DNA of 64,000 nucleotides from Gordius sp. MW1 (lineage: Eukaryota; Nematomorpha; Gordioida; Gordea; Gordiidae): contig OZ038532.1 of the NCBI GenBank assembly GCA_964036665.1, forward strand, positions 6,696,001 through 6,760,000, written 5' to 3'. The translations under genes were made by a program, and so were the position numbers. Each line of letters starts with the position of its first letter. The first letter of the stretch is position 1. A model generated the notes under the pieces. The model worked only from the letters and a program-made list of their open reading frames with translations, was not told where the DNA came from and made no database searches. Below, piece after piece: positions 10,516 through 23,523 of the stretch.

Positions 10516-12042
10516 TATTTACCAATGTATTTTACCCATGTGATACCAATAACTTAATAAATCTTTATATCTACAGATTCTATTTTGGACTTTAATTTCA
10601 AACTATATGCTACATAATTTTATGTTGCTTTAATGTGATTTTTTTAATTACGTAGTTTCGTTGTTATTTAACTATATGCATAATTCATTATAAATAAAAT
10701 TTAATTTTATTGCGGGTAATTTAGTAAAGAAGACCCCCACAGCCTGGTTTAAAAACACAACCCGAGGGCCTGTTCTTAGTTCTTAAAAATAACTTACCGA
10801 GGACGGGCTGTAATATAACGTGGAGGACAGGTCGGGCATAGATTATATAAGGCCCGCCATAAAGTATAAAGAAAGGTCTATATTTTCGAAGTTCTATATT
10901 AATTGATTTTATCAAATTAACAATGAAAATTATATTATATTTTTATCGTTATTCATTCATTCGTTCACTCATCAATATCAAAACGCGAATTTTAAATTTA
11001 TAAGTGTTATTTAGTGACTTAGACGTGGTCCAATCCATTTGTACCCTTTTAAAATCATAAACATTAGGATAGACTAATTGAAAATTTTATAGGTATTATT
11101 TCTTGCATGATTACTTTTAACATCCTAAATATATATATTGTTTAATCAGTTCATTAATTAAATTACAATCCTATATGAAAAGGAGCAGAATAGTATGCCA
11201 TCCGGGGGTTAAGCTGGGCCAGAACCAGGCCAAGATTTTTACATGTATGGAACGGCAAGATGGTTGATGTAAAAAAGCCCGTTGTAGGTCACAAATTTCG
11301 TATGCTCATGTGAAAGTCGAAGGTGAGAGGAAAGAACTAAAATTTGGTTATAAAATTTTGATATGCATTTAAAAGGGTAGGAGTTTAAGCGAATTTTAAA
11401 TAAACACAAAGGTATAGCTTATTATTAACTTTTAAATGGCTATGTAAATATTTTTTAATTCGCCGTTGACCCCTCCGCACTGGTGTGAAATTTAAGTTCG
11501 CCCCCTTCCCAAGGGAAAATGCTAGATACGCCACTGCCAATAGGTTTATCAAATTTAACTTTCGGTGCTTGGATGATGATGTATTTTACAAACAAGGCCA
11601 ATATATGTAATTAATCTTTTAACACTTAGATTTTACCATAAATACATTATCCGTCATATCAAAATATGAAGGTCTTCCAAGCTTAACTTAACATTAATAT
11701 CGCTGTATATTTTTCTCTTTTAATGTATACAAATGCACTAGAGCCATTCACAGGTCATACACATGAAAATAATGATAATAGTATTAAATTAATTCAATTG
11801 TGCGAAATTATATATTGTTTTCAAATAACATACACATAATTATTTCGTTAATACAACCTTTGCAGTTTGTGAAGTAAATAAATTTTTTGGCCGTGAGGTT
11901 TGACCATGGGTTGACGCACAGTTAAGATGTCCATACTCTGATGACCTTCTACCATGTCATGGTATTTAAGATAAGCGACATTTTTATTACTTCATTATTT
12001 CTAATACCTACAATAAAAATAAAACAATCCAATTCATTTACG

Positions 12043-15008
12043 ATGAAGTTTTGTATTTATTGTTTTTTCTTCTATTTCGCTGCCAACTACTCTCAAGTAA
12101 TAAAAATGAAATTTAAGAGTCGATAATTTTATTTTGGGAAAAATACATAAATTAATAGATCCTATAAGTTCTAAAAGGTTTAATTGTATTTAAAGGTTGA
12201 GACATTATGGAAAAAAAGATTTTACCCCACTGGTAATTCAGCTTCTTTAGCAGCTATTTTGCAAACTAATGATTCAGTCGGTAATTTTAGAATGAAACAA
12301 AAAAATATTTTTATCGGTTAGTTTTTAGGATAAATAAGTCTGTTTTTCCACACACATTGGAGGAGAGCCTGTCTATCGTTATAAATTTAAATGGATCCAA
12401 GACTAATGCAGAGAGTCAGGGTTTGCATCTGGTCCTGACTAAAAAAACATCCAATATAATATCCGAAGGAGCAAGCATTTGGACATCAACCGCCGAATCT
12501 CCCGCCAATTCCACTAAATCTCCCGCCCAATTTGTGGATGAAATTTATTTGTCTATTGATGAGTTAGAGGATCCTAAAAATCTAGAATGCCTCTACGATG
12601 GACCTGTCACAATTATAGGTCCCCACTATCACTATACCCCAAATTTGTTAGTTGGTTCTATGGTCGGAGATTTCTGTTTGGGACCCGACAAACTGGTAAT
12701 AAATAACATTTGCAATATATATATTCAAAAAATATTACGAAACTACCGTTTAAAATAATGTGACGATGTGTTATAAATTTAGCGAGGGTTGGTACAACTA
12801 TTAGGAGATTATTGGACATTAAATCCAATAATAACTGACGTGGAAAATGATTACGGCAACTCAAACTATTTCATCTTGAGAAGGGGTATAAGCGAATTAT
12901 CAGATCTCGGTGTAAGCACTGTGGAAGCTCTTAAATCTAGAATATACCCCATAATCCTTAGTCCCGACGATGAAAGGTACAAAAATACGGAGCGTTTTAT
13001 AGAAACGCAAAATCGCGATCTTTTTACTGAAGCGCGGGATAATGTTAATAAAACAGGAGAGAATTCATTCCTCAGCGATACCATAGTACCTTCTGCAGTC
13101 GCCTATCATTTGGGCAATGATCAATTGAAACCAATCAATTATCCCGTATACACAAGATATCTCAACGGCAAGCATAACACATCACTTTTTACGGATGGCT
13201 ACTTAGAGGACACCAAATCACAAACTCATCAAGTTGTACCCTAATTTTATGCCAGAATTTTAATACTTTTAAATATTTTCCTAATAGTTTTATAAAATTT
13301 TTGAGAGTTTTTAGTTTTAGGGGACAACTGCCCTTTTATATTCCCTCCGGCTAGGCCTTTGCAAAGTGCTGCTGCACAATTATATTTTTTAATTAAAGAG
13401 AATGTCAAAATTTTTTGGTCATTTAAAAGTTATGTAGTCGGCTACATAACACTAGAGTTAAACTAATCTATGTTATAAAATTTAAAATTCTATAAATAAA
13501 GATAATCTTATCTATATTAAGTCAACCCCTGTTCTATGAGGAAGGATGCTCAAAGGTCTCTTTAAATGAATTTTAATAAAATTTTGTATGAATTAACATT
13601 CATTATATTTAAAAATAATACGGCCTGAGTTTTAATCATTTAAAAAGACTCTAATCTAGAAGTACAATTGACTTAAATATCAAATTTATTATATAACAAC
13701 TATATGTTAAATTCAAGTCATTTTTAAATAGGTAGATACGCTTCCCTACAAAGAATTACGATTTGGAAAAGCAAATGTATTTTGCGGTGACAATAAATGT
13801 AAACATAATAATGATGATGATAAATAAAAAATATACAAAATGATTTCGATACAGATCACAATAATAAATTAGGAAATTTATCACATTCCTGTTCAACCCT
13901 GATCCAAACTACAAATGGCGACAAATCATTAACAATAACTCTGAGCGTTTATTTGGATGACAAAATGGTGGATTTTATTAAAAATGAATTGATTAAATTC
14001 AACAAAAGTATAAGTACCCAAGAAATTGTCAACTACGTGTCGCACATCTTTCAACAGGTGATGTGTTTTTTCTATAATCCTTACAAAAATCTTCTTATCC
14101 ATAAATTTCTTCAAAAATTAAATAAAGCTTTAAAAATTTAATTAATTTTAAATTAATCATTTGTTGAAAGTTTAATTTTGTTATACCAATTTGAAATCTT
14201 TTTTAGGTCGAGTTTATGTTTCAGCAACAATCCATGAAAAAGATTGTTAAAATCTCATTGCTAGTGAAAAATATATTTATACTCCAGCATTTACCGGTAA
14301 TATTTTATTAATTTTTTATTAGTTAAATGAAAACCAAATCGATATTATTTGTAGAAAATGGCTATAGGAATTTATGATACTCTATTACTGACGGAACGAT
14401 TGAATGTATTTACCAAAAAAATAGTCGGCGCACAACCTACTAATACTTTTGCCTGGTTAGGCGGGTAATACTTGTGATAATTTTTATTTAATTATTTTTT
14501 AAATTAATGAAAAATAAGTGGAAAATTTATATAAATATTTTTATAGTGGCGATTTTTTTACTCGATTCTACTACGCGCAAGATTATCAAACACAAGGTAT
14601 TTTATCTACTTTAAAATTTCTTATTTTTTTATGATATTTGGTAAACTTTGTAAAATATTCTGAATTGCCAGGGTATGCTTATTACGGAGATGTTCTATGT
14701 GAGTCTAAACTCAATGGGCTTTCTGTAGAAGGGAATCGAGGCTTTTCTACTATAAGGACATTAGTTCACGAATTGGGTCATAAGTAAAGGAAAACAATTT
14801 ATAGAAAAATTTAAAAAATACTGTTATTTTATTAGTATTTTAACAAACATTTTTCTACCAATATATTTTTTGCCGTTTTAGCTTAAATTTAGATCATGAC
14901 GATACGGACACATGTAATTCTGGCATAATGTCCCCCTTTATCAATCAAAAGAATCTCCAATGGTCGGAATGTAGCTTGGAAACCATGAAAAAATTTGTCA
15001 ATGTTTAA
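12043..15008 (+). CDS. M12B (ADAM/reprolysin-type) metalloprotease, multi-exon
   Basis: Exon 1 12043-12096 is a signal peptide (MKFCIYCFFFYFAANYSQ). Exons 2 (12339-12695) and 3 (12783 to about 13232) encode a propeptide, with GLVQLLGDYW at the conserved ADAM-propeptide position. Exon 4 ends at 14057 and starts the catalytic fold (VYLDDKMVDF); its 5' end (13855-13945) and the exon 3 donor are unresolved. Exons 5-9 are 14207-14296, 14355-14464, 14547-14596, 14672-14783 and 14882-15008. Every junction among exons 5-9 is GT-AG with matching phase. The zinc site spans exons 8-9: HELGHNLNLDHD, giving three zinc-ligand His and the catalytic Glu. The usual Gly of HExxHxxGxxHD is Asn. SGIMSP is the Met-turn. 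The protein stops soon after the catalytic domain, so no disintegrin or Cys-rich region. Predicted secreted protease. Confidence 0.8.
13245..13850. other. intron 3 of the M12B gene, or unassigned spacer
   Basis: AT-rich with many stops in all frames. I see no coding block that would bridge the propeptide and catalytic exons, although a small exon could be missed. Confidence 0.4.
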
Positions 15009-15435
15009 TAATAAATTATAATTATAATTTTAAAAACAAATCAATTATACATATTTGCTAAAATCGTAAGGTTCTTTACTTTATGTATAAATGTTTACAA
15101 AATGTTCAATTTCAATAGATATCAAAGTCGTTCGGCGTACCAAAATCTAATAAAGCCGTAAATTTACTTTGCTTCGCATTTTGGCAGTATATATGTAGTA
15201 ATCGTAATTTTCAATATTTCGTATATTTTCATGTAGAGCTGTTTAAGTTTATACCGCACTAACTTGTTAAGTTACAGTTATTTTCACAAAAAATGTAACT
15301 AATTACAGTTCCAGCCACTTATCTGATGGAACTAGTTGTAGTTACACCTAAAGTTACTCTAGTAAATTTGAAAAAAAGGTATATTTTTTAATATTATTTA
15401 TTTTAACATTTGTATAAATATCAGAGGGTAATAAA
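15009..15435. other. AT-rich 3' flank of the M12B gene
   Basis: No coding sequence. Near 15255-15350 there are several GTTAC/GTAAC-rich words around AGTTAC that may be the edge of the hAT relic that follows. No exact poly(A) signal was assigned. Confidence 0.3.
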
Positions 15436-15720
15436 TGATGATTGGATTTCAATAAAGCGTTATATTGTTATCTAATAAGCTGGCCCGAATTTCACTGAAA
15501 ATTAATTTAACAAGACTAAAAAGATGCTCGGCGGGGGCGTTAGATGGTAGGGTAACATTGAATTTAATAAAAAGTTTCTTAGGGAAATTATTATATATTA
15601 GCAAATCATTATTATTCGAATTGATTGGGGTGTGAATGCACTCTTGAATACTATCCGACTTTGAAAGATTTAAAAAATCCAACGTATTAAGTTCAACTAG
15701 GGCCTGTCTTTCCTCCTAGT
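15436..15720 (-). pseudogene. hAT transposase C-terminal (dimerisation) fragment
   Basis: The minus-strand frame 15682-15449 reads KKLFIKFNVTLPSNAPAEHL followed by FS. This matches the hAT C-terminal pattern of a short basic stretch, then LPSSAPVERLFS. A weaker hydrophobic frame at 16107-15901 may be an upstream remnant. Zinc finger and catalytic regions are absent or unrecognisable. Assignment by motif only. Confidence 0.55.
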
Positions 15721-16815
15721 TAGAGATCAATAAATTTAAGTATATTAAAGAGTCTTCTTTAATTCTCTTTTTTTTTCAAGACGGATCCAAGGGCAACTTG
15801 TTTTAATAGGATTATATGTTGAGAACTATTATAACAATTAAGCATAACTCAAACCCGTGCTTAATAATTTAACAAGTTTTATTGCAGATAAAAATAAAAA
15901 TTAGACGCTTCTTATAAAAAATATATTCCTTAACAAGAAGGAGCTTAAGGTAGTTAAAAATATACGATTAAAGTATGTATGTGCCATAAACAAAATATTG
16001 TCAAAGCTACTAGAAGCCCAACAAAGATGTTTTTCCTCTAAAAAACTTCTGATTAATCTTTCCCTGGACAAAAAATACATTACTAATACCCTTGACAAAA
16101 TACACATATGGTTAAAATTTTAATGTTTTAGAATTATTATTTTTATAGTAATTTCAAAGAAACTTGCCCCGATCTCACCATATGTAAAAGAAGAAGAATA
16201 TAGCATACTGAAAAACACTCTTATACAATTAAAAGTAATGTAATTTTAATTGAAGAACATTGGATCCAATTTAAGAAAATATGTTAATTGCACAGAATAA
16301 TAATAATTTGATTAGTATTAACTGTCACAAGTTTAGCGTGGTTGGGATGTTGAGCTGCACTACTCAGCGAATTTTCGGCTATTATGAGCAAGCAGTGTCA
16401 TTTACATTATTTTTAATACAAAACCTAGGCCATACTATGACATAGAATGTGACCCCATAACATTTTTTAACAATGTTAAATTAAGATATATAACAGTTTG
16501 TTTATTTAAAGTCTAAAAGCTTTAGGTATAGTTTTATAAGTAAGATAAATCATATATTTATAAAAATATAAGTTTATACCCTGATATTATAAAACGAATG
16601 CTGACGGATTAAATAAGACTTATTCCCACCAACTTTGACCCCATTTAAGTTGATATGCGAAAATAAATTCATGAGAAAATCTCGAAATATTATTGGTTAT
16701 GCGAAAACTACCTCGTTAATTGTATTGTAAAATCAATGAATAGAATTATATTTATCCAAAGCATTGATAAATAATTAGTGATACCTTATCAAGATATTCG
16801 ATCTCCTAAATTTAT
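15720..16815. other. AT-rich spacer
   Basis: No convincing gene. Only a short minus-strand frame (15901-16107) of possible transposon origin, and low-complexity AT sequence. Confidence 0.5.
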
Positions 16816-16823
16816 TTAGGCAA

Positions 16824-17743
16824 AATTTAGCACAAATTAATAGCAATAGGCAAGAGTTCGTTCATGTAGACCAGTAAGACAAATAATTGGCCGAATGCTT
16901 TTGCCTGTTCACAGGATCCATTGTAAACCACATAACCTGGCTTTGCACCATATATTGGCCGTTGGGCGATTGATACCATGGTATAATTGATCCCGTGTAC
17001 GCTTTGATGGATCAACAGCTAAATAAAACAGGATTTTATTTTAGTTCTTCTAAAATATGTCTATTTTTTTGCTTTAGAATAGACATAGGGTCTCGCACGA
17101 AAATAATTAGGAAATACTCACTCTGCATACTCTAAATTTGTTAGATGACTTAAATTAGCTTGACATTTGAATAAGTTTAGACATGGAAAAGTTATGAGCA
17201 CGTTGAATTATACTAAATATGTCAAGACTTTACGTACAGTTTTTATTAAAAAAAATTCTTTCAAAAATTCCTTATTAAACCATTTTATGATATTTGACCT
17301 TGCTTCATTATACACTATGCTATGTTATCTCTTTATCTACCTTCTCTTCATATGCCATACGACTCAATATTTTAATTGTCGGTATCGGTAGTTCTAATAC
17401 TACATTGTTCTTTATGGATAAATTATCGGGAATTGTCGAGGGTGTTAAAAACAAATTATAATTATTATAATGATATTTCGTCCTATTCAAGGACATCGCC
17501 GGATTAAAATAAAATTGAATTGATAAATAAAATAATACAATTAAATGGAACGTTCTATAGGTAGGTCAATATTATAATGTAAGAATGGATACAGGTTCTC
17601 TTTACCCATATCTTCATTGAGTGTTGGGTGTAAGCTTCGAATGAAAAAACCGCAGTTTCGCAAGCATCCGTTATAAAGCAACAACCTAGACAAATTGCCA
17701 AAAAAAATTCACAAAATAGTAAATATAAATATCTATTAACCAT
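16824..17743 (-). CDS. tentative small secreted protein gene (2-3 exons)
   Basis: Read on the minus strand. An ATG at 17743 starts MVNRYLYLLFCEFFLAICLG, a strong signal peptide, with a Cys-rich stretch after it. A second frame (about 17565-17367) ends ILSRMAYEEK at an AAG|GTAGAT donor. A last exon (17019-16827, preceded by the acceptor TTTTATTTAG) joins it in phase 0 and reads through INYTMVSIAQRPIYGAKPGY to a stop at LPIAINLC. The join from the signal exon to the middle exon does not keep phase in any way I found. These may therefore be two genes, or one with a missed exon. No known domain recognised. Confidence 0.35.
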
Positions 17744-17759
17744 AATTTTGACCTCTGGC

Positions 17760-18540
17760 CGGGATCAGATGAAGTAGAAATAAGCAACGGTCATCATAAT
17801 TTGCTGGGAATCATCATTTAGCCAGTTTCGCGTTTATCCGAAATATAGCAACAACGACAAGTTGTCCACAGAAATGTATAAAGCTAATCAGTCGGGCACA
17901 ACAACAAAATAAATATTGGGCTGGGGCGAGGTCAAAAAAACTAAAGCCAACCAGCGGTCATAAACTTGTCTATTTGCAAAAGCGAAATAAAAGCGTTTGA
18001 CAAAAGCAAGTCCACAAGCCATAAAAAATCTCCACGGCAAATATGCAAAAATTACAGGTTGGACCACGGACGGACAACGAAAAGCGAGCCCATAAATTTA
18101 ATAGCAATTAAAACTTTCCTTCCTAGTTTCATTCCATAGCCAGACGACCTCAACGGACATCTTACATGGGGGTTAATTACCTGACATACATTCCATATAA
18201 CCGGTTTACTCGACACCTTATCACACATGCCCCACCAAGGACCTATCTTTTGTATGCGACATAAAATGTTTATATAATTTTAAACGTATAGTTTTTCACC
18301 AGCGCGATTTAAATCTTGGTTAAACTAGTTAACTGAATACAGTTGCATTAACTTGTCTAGCCAAAACATTGGTTTTCAACAAACTGTGCGATGGCCATAA
18401 GTTTCTAAATTCTGACTCCTCTATTTGCGGATGTATAAACCGCTATCCAATAAAATTCAACATCTACACCATTTATTACCATCTTTGAAAGCCGCGTGAC
18501 AAAACACTCCCCATGACGATCCCAAGTACGTGTGCAAAAA
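17760..18540. other. intergenic with an isolated family X end
   Basis: 18065-18113 carries GGACAACGAAAAGCGAGCCC followed by CATAAATTTAATAGCAATTA, the terminal signature of the family X elements. The rest has no recognisable gene. Confidence 0.5.
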
Positions 18541-20751
18541 GCAAAGGTTGGCATCAGGTCGGAAAGAGGCTGTAAAGGCAAAATCCAAAATCATGGTAGT
18601 TTCAAAAAAATTACAACAGAAAGCTAGCTAGGGTTACTTCCCAACTTAAAACGAAGGCGGTAAGGATATTAGTTGTGGAAAGGATGCGAATAAGGTGCTA
18701 GAAGTGGGAACGTTGATGGGAAAGAGCATCGCTGCCGCACAAATGCTAAAAAGAAGGAAGGTACACATAGCCTACTTACAAAGGCCAGGTGGAAAGAAAC
18801 CAAAGCTCGGGAGTTAGGAGAAAGGTACAAACTATTCTATAGGTCACCAAATCGTAGAAATGGGGTCGGTATCGTTCTAAATCGTTCAGGGACAAGTTGT
18901 TAGATGTCAAGCGTTCTCAGACAGGTTAATGTGGATCAAGATTACAGATTACAGATCAAGGGGACTTCTAAACCGTTTCTGTTATGCTCTTCGAATTGGT
19001 GTACAGAATTAGAGAAAGACATGTTCTTCGGTTTATTGGAAAAGGAAAAACAAGGAATAGGACATGAAGAGAAGGGCTAATTATTGGGGAGGATTTCAAC
19101 GCTCACGTAGGGAAAGATCGCCTCGGGTATGAAGGCATTTATGGAGGCTATGAGCATGGTCTGAAGAACAAGGCAAAAACGTCACCAGGTATCTCAAGCA
19201 TACTACATGGTGAACACGGATTTTTAAAAACGCGAAGATCATATTGCCACTTACAGAAGTGGAAAGCATTTTAGTCAAATTAAAAGTATATATACCGAAA
19301 AAATAAGGTCTATGAATATAAACTTTGATACGAGAGGCTAAAGAATGCGTCGAAGAACGAAAATTACCATCAATAAGCCTCCTCACTCTTGGGTGCAAGG
19401 AAGTGGCAAAGGTACGTAGATGATAAGGGCATAAAGGAAACAGTTGAAGGGTAGACCAAAGGAGGCAAAACTATCAAAGGGAGTGGGATAATTCGGTTAG
19501 GGATTTCATTGAAGGAAAGAAAAATCCAGACGGTGGCATAAATGAAAAAAATTAGAGGATAATTGTTGTGGATGCACGCTTCTTCCCTCTCCCCTCCCCT
19601 CCTTTTCTCTCTCTGTTAAATGTTGCGTGTTAGCGCCGCATTTATGGGATCTTTGTACTGTGACCTCCTCGATATATCTATTGTTGTCCCCAATGAATCG
19701 CGTTTGATTATTAACTAACCATCATGGCATTTTTCATAGTCCTCAGATATGTAAAACTTTTTGCGCAATCTTTTTTATTCCGGTTTTATTATTCGCGCGA
19801 TTCTATGAGTGATTCTAAAATTTATATTAAATAAATCGAGGTAACTGTAATTCTTATTTTTTTCAATAATAATCAAGAGTATAAAGAGGCAAAGAGAGCC
19901 GCGAGAAAGACAGTTGTAATTGCGAAGAATGGCGCGTACACCGAGATGGTAAACAAACTGGATCACAAAGGTGGCTTATGTACAAGGCCAAGATAGGGAG
20001 AAGAAAATTCACGATGTTGGAGTCGTTAATATAGTCAAAAACTAGAAGAGTCAAACCATATTCAAGCCGAAGGAAGTGAACGAAGGTGGAAAGGATATTT
20101 CAAGGTACTAATGAATCTTGCAAAGAGACTCTTATCTTAATATTGAGGCAAACATAGGTATGGTCGAACTCTTTTAGTAGGATGAAGCTAGGACACAAAT
20201 AAACAAGATGCAAAAAGGGTATGTTAATAATTCAAATGGAACTCTTATGTAAAGGGTCAGATGACGCGAAGGAGTCACGACCATTACGAATCTCTTAACA
20301 AGATATTGTAGAAAAACGAATTCCTAATAAATGGAGAGCAAGCACTATACCCTTATTCAAAGGCAGAGGAAATCCTCAGGAGTGTGGCAATTACAGAGGT
20401 TTCAAGCTAACTTACCATTATCTGAAGGTAAAGGAAAGGATCTGAGTAAAGGCTGAAAAGGAGGTGGAAACATCGGCTAACCAATTCAGATTTGTGGCCG
20501 GAACATTCTCGCCCCAATCTTGGAACTAAGATAAATAATAAATGATTATGGAAAAAAAGAGTAAAGACCTAGATATGCCTTTATCGACTCGAAGAGCGTT
20601 TATGACACGGTCGGTGGTGCTTGAGAAAACAAAATATTCCTGATGAATATAAATGCATATGAAAAATATCAATAGTTTCAAATTCGTGCGTTAGGACGAC
20701 AGTTGGAGACAACCATTTTGAGTGGATATTAAATTGCATCAAGGATCGTAA

Positions 20752-21558
20752 CAGCGTAGCCAGGATTTTCTCCGGGGGGGGGGGGGGGAAATTTCCAAAA
20801 AAAGTTTTATAACATTTTTATTTCAACATCAAAATTATAAAATCTGGTATAAAACATAAAGAAAGTCATTATAAAATAATTTCATATTTTCTTTTTCCCA
20901 GCGTCATCTGAAGTAGGAGCTAATTCCCCATAAATCGCTAATAAAAGTGTCAATCGATTTAATCTATTCAAACGTTATGAAGTTTTAAAAATGTTGTCAG
21001 AAATGGAAGAGAAACCAAATAAAGAGAAATTGAAGCAAGCTGGTATGATCACGATGTTGCAACAGAAGTGCAACTTTGCTCACTTCTCTACGACAATCTG
21101 AATATTATGCAAGCAATTGCAAAAAAGGACCTAGATATGCAGCAAGTCCGACAGTTAGCAGAAACTTTAGTAATAATAGTCCAACCTAAGTCCAAGTTAT
21201 ATGATTTTGAACTTATCAACATTAAAATTAAAAAAAGAAAGTCATTATAAAATAATTTTATATTTTCTTTTTCCCAGCGATAAGATCTCAAGAACTTCAT
21301 CTGGAGTGGGAGCTAATTCCAATAAATCGCATAGAACTTATTAAGTGTACGTTGCACTACTATAAAATATAAACTTTAGATCTAAAATAATTTCTTTTTC
21401 TAAAAAATGTGTTTAAAACGATATACCCTATTATAATAATTTTAGATAAAAATCAATAATTATGTTGAACATTCCTTCTTCTCTCCCTATTTATCTTCTA
21501 CCACCAATTTTGTATTAAAAAGATTAACGTCCCCCCCCCCGCATTTACGCCACTGGGC
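20752..21558. mobile_element. hAT-like G-run element nested in the RTE LINE
   Basis: Left end GCGTAGCCAGGATTTT with a run of 16 G; right end a C run then TTTACGCCACTGGG. An internal direct repeat contains the words TCATTATAAAATAATTT and TTTTCTTTTTCCCAGCG near 20861-20902 and 21241-21280. It splits the LINE between its LHQGS motif and LSSFLFN. Confidence 0.55.
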
Positions 21559-21572
21559 TCTAAACATAGACT

Positions 21573-22005
21573 TCATAGGTTGCTCATCATAAATTTTATA
21601 TGGTAAAATGTGTATCATTAAATCCGCCATTTTAAATTTAACTATCTCCCCTGTTTCTCTACAGTGTACCCCATTGTTGAAACAGATAAAGTAAATTTAC
21701 CTTCCTTATTATTTAATAAATAAAAAGGAATGTTAATAAATGATTATTTAATAAAATGCAGATATCACTAAATTGCTTTAACATTATATTATCAAGGTTT
21801 TTTTATTTTTAGGAATTTTTTAAATGATATAAATTTTAAAATGCTATTTTTTATGTTTAGCTAGTTCAATATTTTTTATCATCTTATAAAAACACTTAAA
21901 ATAACCTAAACTACTTTAATCTATATTTCCTTTCTTTATTTGTGCACATTTCAAAATGGCGTTAAAACGGTACACTTAAAGTTGATGAGTAGTGTATCTA
22001 GTGTG
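21573..22005. mobile_element. TIR MITE with GCTCATCA ends, nested in the RTE LINE
   Basis: Left end ACATAGACTTCATAGGTTGC then TCATCA; the right end is the inverted TTGATGAGTAGTGTATCTAG. Related copies: 40783-41074, 42725 to about 42985 (inverse, one end only) and 63370-63797. Confidence 0.6.
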
Positions 22006-22799
22006 GCTCAGCTCCTTTCTATTCAACATTATTATGGTGACGCCAACGAGAGACATTCCAAAGCCATCTCCTTGGTGTAAGCTAAATGCCGATAATATAA
22101 TACTATGCAAAGACACAAAGGAGAAAGTATTCGAAGAAGTCGAAAAATGGTCAAAGCGCTTAGCTTAATATGGTTTAAAGGTTAACGATAGAAAAACGGT
22201 ATAAATGTAGCTGAACGTTACAGGCACCTCATCGATAGATGACCATTTAAAGTATTTAAGAGTAGACAGGCTTACATACCTCGGCTCAATGCTACATCAA
22301 AAGGGAGGTTGCTCAACAGAAGTCAATACCCGGATCAAAACAAGATGGCTTTGGCGAAGTATATCTAGTTTAAAGTGAAACATGGGCATTAAACACCACT
22401 GAAGAAAAGCTATTACAAGCCACGGAGATGAGAATGATGCGATGAACTTGGGCTATACTAAGCTCGACATATGACGAATGACTTTCTCATGATAAAAATG
22501 GGTATTCAACCTATGGCGGACATGATATATGACAATCGGCTAGGTGGTAGGGGCATATACTAAGAAGGGGCACGAATGATGTAAATCGAAAAAAAATACT
22601 GGACATGGAGTTACAGGGGAATGGAAAGGACGACCTCGCGTCGCTTAGAAATTTCAAGCGGATTATGAGACTAATCAACTCATGCTACATATCCGATCAA
22701 AATGAGAAAGGCTCATCAAAACAAACCCCACAAGTGTAGGACTAAATACTTGATAAAGAAGAAGACACGCGGTGTGACAGGCGCATTAAAGAATTTAAG

Positions 22800-23520
22800 A
22801 GCATGTGAACACGAAATAGATAAACTATAATAATATCTAATAAATCTTTATTTATTGTTTTTGTTAAGATTATAATATTCTATTCTTTATTCTTATAAAC
22901 ATGTAATTTACAACTAACAAATTAACTAATGATACTATATTTATATTGTGTAATAAATTTCAGAAAGAAATAGCAAAAAGACAAATGTTTGACAGTTATA
23001 TTTTGAATCTAATGTTTCTGTATAGTTTTTATGAAATGTTCACTTGATGAGATAAAAGACATGCAAGACAAATCTAATTCTAGCCTTATATAACTATTTC
23101 TATGGATGCAATGGTAACTTAAATCGACTTGTATTAAATGCATTTCTTTTCTATCATCTATTCCTAATAAATTCTTTAAAAAATAGTTATCATTTGATTA
23201 ATATTAAAAAAATTAGCAATATATCACTCTAAAGATATAATTTTATTAACTAAGTACTCTATCTAAATAACTTTAAAAATTGAAATTTATTAGAATAAAA
23301 AAATATGAATTTAATTATAATAAGTACTATATTCTCTCATCTAATCGGTTCTAATTTTTTAATACATTAAACAATTACCTTATTAATCAAGATTTTACAC
23401 ATTTTAAAATTAAAACTTAATAGTTTTGAAAAATCTTAAAATTCTTTTTCATAATCATTATAAATTAAAATAAAATTGAATAAAAATGTTTTTTACTTTA
23501 TAAACAGTACCTTCCTCACT
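22800..23520. other. AT-rich spacer
   Basis: No gene or structured repeat recognised. Confidence 0.5.
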
Positions 23521-23523
23521 AGT

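Larger units (their letters stand above)
8303..11536. mobile_element. 3.2 kb hAT-like insertion, composite
   Basis: Left end TAGTGGCGTAGCTAGG and right end GCTAGATACGCCACTG are inverted. Flanks CCGATAGG (8295-8302) and CCAATAGG (11537-11544) form an 8-bp target duplication with one mismatch. The proximal duplicate (near 1090-1100) is the empty site. Inside are a G/C-run arm (8303-8420), a LINE relic (8700-9423), a tandem-repeat-cored element (9446-10515), a GC-rich repeat (10720-10870) and AT-rich filler. No transposase is visible, so it is a non-autonomous element enlarged by nested insertions. Confidence 0.7.
7750..12420 (+). repeat. distal copy of tandem segmental duplication
   Basis: 7750-8300 and 11545-12415 align with 540-1090 and 1090-4600. 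The two blocks are separated by a 3.2 kb hAT-like insertion absent from the proximal copy. This copy continues into the full M12B metalloprotease gene. Confidence 0.85.
18540..22790 (+). pseudogene. RTE-type LINE, heavily decayed and interrupted
   Basis: Broken frames follow the order of an RTE-like ORF. An apurinic endonuclease-like block at 18700-19110 has an NGVGI-like segment, a VSDRIM-like segment and a GGDFNAHVG-like segment. A linker at 19870-20090 reads EEAKRAARKTVVIAKN. RT motifs at 20340-20530 include GNPQECGNYRG and ANQF. A palm block at 22005-22200 reads LSSFLFNIIM, then the catalytic YADD position as NADN, then EEVEKWSKRL. The thumb is at 22260-22380 (LTYLGSMLH). Nested insertions sit at about 19555-19865, 20752-21558 and 21573-22005. 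Loss of a catalytic Asp and many stops show it is dead. Confidence 0.7.

Noticed and set aside
11938-11970. Second CTGATGA hammerhead candidate
   Set aside because: No stem II hairpin and no GAAA at the required distance.
19096-20054. Minus-strand ORFs in the RTE LINE
   Set aside because: Antisense shadows of the decayed plus-strand element.
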